A stretch of DNA of 26,037 nt from UBA1413 sp964472165 (GTDB lineage: Bacteria; Bacteroidota; Bacteroidia; Bacteroidales; Prolixibacteraceae): contig CAYYJE010000042.1 in the NCBI GenBank assembly GCA_964472165.1, positions 1 to 26,037 on the forward strand, in the 5' to 3' direction. The number at the start of each line of letters is the position of its first letter. Position 1 is the stretch's first letter. The position numbers and the translations under genes were made by a program. The notes beneath the pieces were generated by a model, which did no database searches, was not told where the DNA came from, and saw only the letters and a list, made by a program, of their open reading frames with translations. Positions 21,013 to 26,037 of the stretch are shown in pieces.

Positions 21013-21858
21013 ATGTGGATGATTATAGCCGACAGCGGATCGACCAAAACGACCTGGTGCCTCCTCGACACGGAGACAGGGGACAGGGAAATCCGGCAAA
21101 CTCCGGGTATTAACCCGTTTTACCAGGGAGAAGAGGAGATCATCTCCATGCTGGAGAAAGAGTTCGCAAAACTGGATACGGCCCCTGACTATCTCTTTTT
21201 TTATGGAGCCGGATGTGCCAATCCCACTGTGAATGAAGTGTTATACAGTGCGCTGGGCTGTTTCTTTCAAACGCCGGTCATCGATGTACAGCCCGATATA
21301 ATGGCTGCCGCCCGTTCGCTTTGCGGCAGGGAAGCCGGAATCGCCTGCATCCTGGGCACCGGTTCCAACTCCTGTTATTACGATGGAGTTTCTATTGTGG
21401 AGAATGTTTCCCCGTTGGGATTTGTACTGGGTGATGAAGGCAGTGGCGGAGTGCTGGGGAAACGTTTGCTGGCAGATGTGTTGAAAAAGCAACTTTCCGA
21501 ACCCGTAATCAACCGATTTTTTGCTTCCGGGATAACGCGTGACGAGATTATGGAAAACATTTACCGGAAGCCTTTCCCCAACAGATATGCCGCCCAATTC
21601 GCCCGTTTCATTTACGAAAACAGGGAGGAACCCGAACTAAAATCCATGGTTATAAAAGAGTTTGACGCATTTTTTACGCGCAATGTCCTGCAATATCCGC
21701 GAGCCCGTGCATTGAAGGTTCACTTTACCGGGAGCGTCGCCTGGTATTTCCGCGATTTCCTGAAGGAGTCGGCAGCCTCCCTGGGACTGTTAGTAGGAAA
21801 TGTGATGCAGGAACCGATGGATGGACTGGTGGACTATCATCTCAAAAACCTGCAATGA
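21013..21858 (+). CDS. BadF/BcrA-type ATPase, probable amino sugar kinase (GlcNAc/MurNAc)
   Basis: This 281-residue protein has the ASKHA fold of the BadF/BadG/BcrA/BcrD ATPase family. The phosphate-1 motif DSGSTKT is at residues 7-13 and the phosphate-2 motif LGTGSNSCYYDG at about 114-125; GDEGSGGVLGKRLL is also characteristic. Members near murQ phosphorylate N-acetylglucosamine or, as in clostridial MurK, both GlcNAc and N-acetylmuramic acid. The next gene is murQ, so a cytoplasmic peptidoglycan sugar kinase that makes MurNAc 6-phosphate is a reasonable inference. The frame is open upstream to 20899, but the promoter-like box at 20982 and the family N-terminus favour 21013. A 92-nt gap separates it from murQ. 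Confidence 0.85.
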   Translation: MWMIIADSGSTKTTWCLLDTETGDREIRQTPGINPFYQGEEEIISMLEKEFAKLDTAPDYLFFYGAGCANPTVNEVLYSALGCFFQTPVIDVQPDIMAAARSLCGREAGIACILGTGSNSCYYDGVSIVENVSPLGFVLGDEGSGGVLGKRLLADVLKKQLSEPVINRFFASGITRDEIMENIYRKPFPNRYAAQFARFIYENREEPELKSMVIKEFDAFFTRNVLQYPRARALKVHFTGSVAWYFRDFLKESAASLGLLVGNVMQEPMDGLVDYHLKNLQ

Positions 21859-21950
21859 CACCAGGGGAAAATCCTTTTCCTGCACGGCTGAAAAATTCAC
21901 TTTTCCAAAAGGATAATCATGCGTTTTTACCCTTAACTTAGCTTGGTTTA

Positions 21951-22805
21951 ATGAAATTCAAAATGACCGATAGCACGAAGTTTACCTTGAGTATCACCGA
22001 AACCCCGTCGAAATTCAGTAATCTGGAGAAGATGTCGGTGCCCGAACTCATTTCCAGTATTAACAGGGAAGACGCCAAGGTTCACCGGGCGGTGAAGAAG
22101 GCTTTGCCCCAGATTGAACAATTGGTGGTACGGATTATTGAACGGATGAAGGAGGGGGGAAGAGTCTTTTACCTGGGCGCCGGAACCAGCGGCAGGCTGG
22201 GTGTACTCGATGCCTCTGAACTGCCACCCACCTTTGGGGTACCTGAAAACCTGGTGATTGGAATTATTGCAGGAGGGGATGCCGCACTGCGCAAGGCTGT
22301 TGAAAATGCGGAAGATGATCCCGAAAAAGCCTGGGAAGAGCTGAAATCATTCAATATCAGACCCCATGATACGGTCATCGGCATAGCCGCCTCTGGAACA
22401 ACTCCCTGGGTAATCGGAGGTGTCAGAAAAGCACGGGAAGCCGGATTGCTGACGGGCTGCATCACCTGCAATCCGGATTCTGAAATTGCCCGGGCCGCAG
22501 AATTTCCCGTTGAAGCCATCGTCGGTCCTGAATTTGTCACCGGTAGCACCCGGCTGAAAGCAGGTACCGCCCAGAAAATGATCCTCAATATGATCACCAC
22601 TACCATCATGATCAAACTGGGAAGGGTGAAGGGCAATAGAATGGTGAACATGCAGCTTACCAATTCCAAACTGGTTGCCCGGGGCACCCGTATGCTGATG
22701 GAAGAACTGGGGCTCGGCCAGGCTGAAGCACGCCAGCTTCTCCTCGAATTCGGATCGGTCAAAAAGGCCATCGACAGATACCGGCAGCAAGCCGGTAATC
22801 GGTGA
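21951..22805 (+). CDS. murQ: N-acetylmuramic acid 6-phosphate etherase
   Basis: MurQ cleaves the lactyl ether of MurNAc 6-phosphate to give GlcNAc 6-phosphate and D-lactate in cell-wall recycling. The 284-residue SIS-domain protein has the sugar-phosphate motif VFYLGAGTSGRLGVLDASE and the second SIS part IGIAASGTTPWVIGG. Glu90 in LDASELPPTF and Glu121 in NAEDDPEKAW are spaced 31 residues apart, as are the catalytic Glu83 and Glu114 of E. coli MurQ. The C-terminal run VNMQLTNSKLVARG is also conserved. ATG codons at 21951 and 21963 are both possible starts. The gene ends in the inverted repeat at 22816, which may act as its terminator. GckR-like regulators are related but longer. Confidence 0.96.
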   Translation: MKFKMTDSTKFTLSITETPSKFSNLEKMSVPELISSINREDAKVHRAVKKALPQIEQLVVRIIERMKEGGRVFYLGAGTSGRLGVLDASELPPTFGVPENLVIGIIAGGDAALRKAVENAEDDPEKAWEELKSFNIRPHDTVIGIAASGTTPWVIGGVRKAREAGLLTGCITCNPDSEIARAAEFPVEAIVGPEFVTGSTRLKAGTAQKMILNMITTTIMIKLGRVKGNRMVNMQLTNSKLVARGTRMLMEELGLGQAEARQLLLEFGSVKKAIDRYRQQAGNR

Positions 22806-22815
22806 CCTGCGGTCG

Positions 22816-22870
22816 GGTGATCGGTAATCAGTAATCGGTGCTTACGGTTACCGATCACCGATTACTTTTT
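22816..22870 (+). terminator. Repeat-derived terminator after murQ with alternative hairpins
   Basis: GGTGATCGGTAA (22816-22827) pairs exactly with TTACCGATCACC (22848-22859), and GTAATCGGTG (22831-22840) pairs exactly with CACCGATTAC (22856-22865). The two stems share CACC and exclude each other. T5 follows, so the second resembles an intrinsic terminator for murQ. The unit GGTRATC is a 7-mer related to the repeats at 24171 and 25032. Confidence 0.8.
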
Positions 22871-24152
22871 AAAGAGAGCCCCTCAGTCCATTAATGACCA
22901 AAGGATTGGCCAGTTTTTCCATCTCCCCGGCCAGATATGCCCGGAATCCCTCTTCCGTTTTCCAGGCCTCCTTTTCAAGTCCCCACACAGCGGAAAACCA
23001 GTGACGGGCAGGACGGCCATCCTCAGCCTTCTGTGAAACATAGTAAGTTTCGCTGATGATATTGCTGAAATTTTTCTCTTTCACAAGCTGGAATCCCAGT
23101 TCAAAGAAGTTGATGTCGGTAGTCCGGGCTACATTGCCCGTTTCAGATTCGGGAACAATGACAGCCATCCCCAGTTCATCGTTATGGAGAGATTGCACAT
23201 CATGCGTACCAATGCAGGTAAATCCGTTTTCCCTGAATTCGAAAGGTTCGCGGGTCAGTTTACTGGTGACAATGCCGGTAACAATCTCAGCCCCAGTGGG
23301 GAGGCCATTGACTGTCACATCAGACTGAAACCAATAGTTTCCGGGATAAACGGAGATTTTTTCGACAGCCTCCAGCGTGTCGCTGTCGACTGCCCATCCA
23401 CCATAGCGGAGTTCGAAGATGGAACGCACCGGTCCTTCGGCGATCTTCCTGTATTCATAACGTTCGGTAGCTCCAAGCCGGTAAAGGGAGTCGTTTTTCA
23501 GCAGGGCAATTCCTCCTGATCCCAGCGAGCTGCCACAATGAAGGACATCCATCCCCCACGGTGCCAATTCGTGGTAGCTGGGTGTTCCCGGCAGCTGAAG
23601 TGAATCGATGATTAAACGGGGCTGGAGTTTCCCGAACAGATCCTTCACATTCCGGCAATCGAAATAGACCCGGAAGCCAAATTTGTCATTTTCCCAGTTG
23701 ACGCTTTCCGCCTGGGCAATTATCCGGAAGCTGTCCCTGCAAGAGGGAGCCTGGTACTGGTCCACCTCGGGGAAACTGCCGTCAGGTTGAAGAATTCCCA
23801 GTCGGAGGTTGGTTCTCTTCTCAAAGGTGGGATAGTCGCCCGGGTTCACGTACGAGACGACCAACTTCCCGGAACCACCAGCTGGAAGCGTCACCAGCAC
23901 CACCGCCTCATCCCAGGTGTCGTCGCCATCGAGGTCGTCAGCCTGTGAAGGAAGCAGCTCCCCATTCATATGAAAAAGAGGAAGCTGATCTCCCGGAACA
24001 GCCAATTTTGCAGCGATTTCATTGCGCGTTAAAATCAAAGCTTCTTCGTTCCGGTCAACCGACAGAGGGTTTTCAATGACCCATCCGGTGTTTTTGCGGC
24101 AGGCTGATAATCCCAACAGCAGAGTGATAAATAAAAATAATAACCTTTTCAT
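22869..24152 (-). CDS. DUF4861 domain lipoprotein
   Basis: This 427-residue protein begins MKRLLFLFITLLLGLSAC, a lipoprotein signal with lipobox LSAC and Cys18, so it is probably anchored in the envelope. The rest is a DUF4861 domain. Parts I recognise as typical are WVIENPLSVDRNEEALIL near the start, DDLDGDDTWDEAVVLV and APWGMDVLHCGSSLGSGGI. DUF4861 proteins are common in Bacteroidota that degrade pectin, alginate or ulvan and often sit beside kdu genes and polysaccharide lyases; their reaction is not established. Here the gene is last in the kduI-kduD operon, 54 nt after kduD. Its TAA stop lies in the T tract of the murQ terminator, so the two transcripts end in the same short stretch. Confidence 0.88.
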   Translation of the reverse strand: MKRLLFLFITLLLGLSACRKNTGWVIENPLSVDRNEEALILTRNEIAAKLAVPGDQLPLFHMNGELLPSQADDLDGDDTWDEAVVLVTLPAGGSGKLVVSYVNPGDYPTFEKRTNLRLGILQPDGSFPEVDQYQAPSCRDSFRIIAQAESVNWENDKFGFRVYFDCRNVKDLFGKLQPRLIIDSLQLPGTPSYHELAPWGMDVLHCGSSLGSGGIALLKNDSLYRLGATERYEYRKIAEGPVRSIFELRYGGWAVDSDTLEAVEKISVYPGNYWFQSDVTVNGLPTGAEIVTGIVTSKLTREPFEFRENGFTCIGTHDVQSLHNDELGMAVIVPESETGNVARTTDINFFELGFQLVKEKNFSNIISETYYVSQKAEDGRPARHWFSAVWGLEKEAWKTEEGFRAYLAGEMEKLANPLVINGLRGSL

Positions 24153-24170
24153 GGCATATAATGATTTATT

Positions 24171-24202
24171 GTGATCCGGTGATTCTGTGATCCGGTGATC
24201 CT
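24171..24202. repeat. Four tandem 8-bp repeats in the kduD-DUF4861 gap
   Basis: GTGATCCG, GTGATTCT, GTGATCCG and GTGATCCT follow one another without a break. They fill most of the 54-nt gap between the two genes and lie in the leader of the DUF4861 gene. The unit resembles the 7-mer GGTGATC at 22816. Confidence 0.9.
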
Positions 24203-24206
24203 TCCG

Positions 24207-25004
24207 TTACAGGTCGTTTTCGCCTTTCACATATCCAAAGTTGGCAAGAATTCCCCCGTCAACATAAAGGACATGACCATTGACAAAGTCACTGGCTTTT
24301 GAAGCAAGGAAAAGGGCGGCGTTTCCCACATCTTCAGGTTCCCCCCACCTGCCTGCCGGGGTACGCATCATGACCAGATCGTTGAAAGGATGGTTCCCTT
24401 CGCGAATCGGGGCAGTCTGGGCTGTAGCAATGTACCCCGGGCCAATGCCATTGATCTGAAGGTTATATTTCGCCCACTCACAGCACATATTGGCAGTGAG
24501 AAGCTTTAGTCCACCCTTGGCAGAAGCGTAGGCGGAAACGGTATTCCGGCCATACACGCTCATCATCGAGCACATGTTGATGATCTTGCCCGCCCTTTTT
24601 TTGATCATATTGGGAGCCACCCGCTTGCCAACAATCAGGGGAGCAACCAGGTCCACTTCAAGAACCTGTTTGAAATCTGCCACTGGCATGTCGAGAATGG
24701 GAATCCGCTTGATAATGCCCGCGTTGTTCACCAAAATGTCGACAGGTCCCACTTCCCTTTCGATCAGGGAGATCCCTTCGTCAACCTGCTGCTCGTTGGT
24801 CACGTCAAAAACCAGCGTAAAAACATCAATGCCTGCTTCGGCATACGCTCTTTTCGCATGCTCCAGGCGCGACTCCATGAGGTCATTCACGCAGACCTTC
24901 GCACCGGCTTTCCCCAGGGTCATGCCAATGGCCATTCCTATTCCGTGGGTTCCGCCAGTCACCAGAACCACTTTTCCCGACAGGTCGAATAAATCGTTCA
25001 TCAT
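24207..25004 (-). CDS. kduD: KduD-type 2-dehydro-3-deoxy-D-gluconate 5-dehydrogenase (SDR)
   Basis: KduD reduces 2,5-diketo-3-deoxygluconate to KDG in uronate catabolism. The 265-residue classical short-chain dehydrogenase has the nucleotide motif TGGTHGIG at residues 16-23, NNAG at 93-96 and the catalytic residues Ser146, Tyr159 and Lys163 in the SAYASAKGG region. The C-terminal YVDGGILANFGY is a typical SDR ending. Sequence alone does not separate KduD from gluconate 5-dehydrogenase, which has the same length and motifs, but the adjacent kduI strongly favours KduD. The gene follows kduI by 51 nt and precedes the DUF4861 gene by 54 nt, with short repeats in both gaps. Starts at 25004 and 25001 are both possible. 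Confidence 0.9.
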   Translation of the reverse strand: MMNDLFDLSGKVVLVTGGTHGIGMAIGMTLGKAGAKVCVNDLMESRLEHAKRAYAEAGIDVFTLVFDVTNEQQVDEGISLIEREVGPVDILVNNAGIIKRIPILDMPVADFKQVLEVDLVAPLIVGKRVAPNMIKKRAGKIINMCSMMSVYGRNTVSAYASAKGGLKLLTANMCCEWAKYNLQINGIGPGYIATAQTAPIREGNHPFNDLVMMRTPAGRWGEPEDVGNAALFLASKASDFVNGHVLYVDGGILANFGYVKGENDL

Positions 25005-25031
25005 AATAAGAATTTATTTCTTGTAATAAAA

Positions 25032-25048
25032 GTAATCGGTTACCGATT
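25032..25048. repeat. Short palindromic repeat in the kduI-kduD gap
   Basis: GTAATCGGT at 25032-25040 is followed by TACCGATT, forming AATCGGT-T-ACCGATT, a perfect 7-bp inverted repeat with one central base. The GTAATCGG unit also occurs at 22831, downstream of the same operon. Confidence 0.8.
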
Positions 25049-25055
25049 CCCATTT

Positions 25056-25898
25056 TCACCTCAGTTCATCGGGCTTGATGGCATCCATATCGGCATAGTC
25101 GAGATTTTCGCCGGCCATACCCCAGATAAAGGAGTAGTTGGCCGTACCTGCTGCGGAGTGGATAGACCAGCTGGGAGAGAGGACAGCTTGTTCGTTTTTC
25201 ATCCAAATGTGCCTCGTTTCTTTAGGCTCACCCATGAAGTGGCAAACTGCCTGTCCTTCAGGAAGGTCAAAATAGTAATAGACTTCATTTCTTCTGGAGT
25301 GGGTATGGGGCGGCATGGTATTCCACACCGATCCGGGCCTCAGTTCCGTCAAACCCATCTGCAGCTGACAGGTAGGAACGATCTTATTGATTATCAACTG
25401 GTTGATTTGCCTTTCATTGGAAGTTTCCAACGCTCCGGTTTTGATCACATTGGCTTTGTCGAATGTAATGTGGGCCACCGGGTATTCCTTGTGTGCCGGT
25501 GCGGAATTAAGGTAGAACTTTGCCGGATTTTCATGATCCGCCGACCGGAATACAACCTGCCTGGCACCTTTACCTACATACAGCGCCTCTTTTTTGTGAA
25601 GGATGTATTCCGTTCCATCAACTACCACAGATCCGTCACCCCCGGTGTTGATAATGCCAAGTTCGCGCCGGTCAAGGAAAAAGGTACTTTTAAGGGCATC
25701 AACGGTCTCCAGCAGTAATTCTTCCTTGAGGGGAACTGCTCCACCTGTGATATACCGCTCGATATGGGAATAGACGAGCCGGATATTTCCCGGATCCATC
25801 ACCTTTTTCACCAGAAACTCCTTCCTGATTCTTTTTGTCCCGTATGTCCTGAAATCATTGGGATGAAAATTGTGTCTTTCTTCAAAAATGATTGCCAT
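25056..25898 (-). CDS. kduI: 5-dehydro-4-deoxy-D-glucuronate isomerase
   Basis: KduI isomerises 5-keto-4-deoxyuronate, produced from unsaturated uronates released by polysaccharide lyases, to 2,5-diketo-3-deoxygluconate. The 280-residue protein has the cupin zinc site of the family: His198 and His200 in PPHTHSRRNE, Glu205, and His247 in PSWSIHSAAG, matching the ligand spacing of E. coli KduI. Other typical parts are FRTYGTKRIRKEFLV near residue 16 and GGDGSVVVDGTEY. It leads the operon kduI-kduD-DUF4861 and has a good promoter at 25950-25979. No lyase gene lies within the window. Confidence 0.96.
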   Translation of the reverse strand: MAIIFEERHNFHPNDFRTYGTKRIRKEFLVKKVMDPGNIRLVYSHIERYITGGAVPLKEELLLETVDALKSTFFLDRRELGIINTGGDGSVVVDGTEYILHKKEALYVGKGARQVVFRSADHENPAKFYLNSAPAHKEYPVAHITFDKANVIKTGALETSNERQINQLIINKIVPTCQLQMGLTELRPGSVWNTMPPHTHSRRNEVYYYFDLPEGQAVCHFMGEPKETRHIWMKNEQAVLSPSWSIHSAAGTANYSFIWGMAGENLDYADMDAIKPDELR

Positions 25899-25949
25899 AA
25901 TGATATTTTAATTAGTTAAACATTCGTATTCCGGATATAACCCTTTCTG

Positions 25950-25979
25950 CAAAATTAGCGGAAAAAAACGGGATCCCAA
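25950..25979 (-). promoter_or_regulatory. Promoter of the kdu operon
   Basis: On the minus strand TTG (25979-25977) is followed after 19 nt by TAATTTTG (25957-25950), matching the Bacteroidota -33/-7 consensus. The predicted start near 25946 gives a leader of about 48 nt before the kduI ATG. Confidence 0.65.
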
Positions 25980-25987
25980 GGCAATCG

Positions 25988-26037
25988 AGTAGGAGGAAAA
26001 TAAAGTAAAATTCCTCCTACTTTATTTTCCGTCCTCT
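25988..26037. repeat. Inverted repeat at the right edge (cut by window end)
   Basis: GTAGGAGGAA at 25989-25998 pairs exactly with TTCCTCCTAC at 26011-26020. In addition GGAAAATAAAGTA (25995-26007) is the exact complement of TACTTTATTTTCC (26018-26030). These are alternative stems upstream of the kdu promoter, and the element may continue past the window end. It may be a terminator for a convergent or upstream gene. Confidence 0.6.

Noticed and set aside
24171..24202. Tandem 8-mers considered as an origin or iteron set
   Set aside because: No replication initiator gene or DnaA-box-like cluster is present, and the units lie inside an operon gap.

Overview
The window looks like chromosomal DNA from an anaerobic or facultative Bacteroidota, most likely order Bacteroidales/Marinilabiliales. 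Promoter-like boxes of the Bacteroidota type (TAnnTTTG at -7, sometimes with TTG/TTTG 19 nt upstream) sit before many genes. Shine-Dalgarno sequences are mostly absent. The family content also fits: DUF4861 lipoprotein, KduI/KduD, RhaT/RhaM/RhaA, RimO, PrfC, and BadF-type kinase next to MurQ. No rRNA, tRNA, CRISPR array, insertion sequence, phage gene or integrase was recognised, and no gene-free stretch exceeds 300 bases.

Layout. (1) 1-1553, minus, is a gene cut by the left edge: about 375 residues of helical repeats followed by a GH16-like fold with a degenerate catalytic motif. (2) 1736-7249, plus, is a run of housekeeping or unlinked genes: class I glutamine amidotransferase-like hydrolase, DUF438/hemerythrin-like/PAS protein, release factor 3, YpfJ-type metallopeptidase and a UPF0316 membrane protein. 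(3) rimO converges on this run across inverted heptamer arrays. A small lysine-rich membrane protein follows. (4) 9168-14436 is the most distinctive region. A six-gene minus-strand operon encodes a DUF134 regulator, a NifX/orange-protein-like protein, a Gly/Arg-rich DUF5320 protein, two MinD-type ATPases each carrying two [4Fe-4S] motifs, and a CoA-disulfide-reductase-like flavoprotein. It diverges from a second DUF134 regulator followed by a second NifX-like protein with a His-rich tail. This resembles the orange protein (ORP) Mo/Cu-S cluster loci of sulfate reducers. (5) A PPK2 polyphosphate kinase and a stand-alone CBM48-like protein are divergent. (6) 15836-18552 is a rhamnose operon (rhaT-rhaM-rhaA), divergent from a cyclase-family hydrolase. 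(7) A tandem GT2 glycosyltransferase diverges from a BadF-type sugar kinase plus murQ, which looks like peptidoglycan sugar recycling. (8) 22869-25898 is a kduI-kduD-DUF4861 operon for unsaturated uronate catabolism.

Together the rha and kdu genes suggest that the organism consumes rhamnose- and uronate-containing plant or algal polysaccharides. The polysaccharide lyases, rhamnulokinase and aldolase would lie elsewhere. The NifX/MinD/DUF134 block suggests a metal-sulfur cluster or thiol-redox function under its own pair of regulators. Several intergenic gaps hold short tandem or inverted 7-8-mer repeats that are not obviously explained by the genes.
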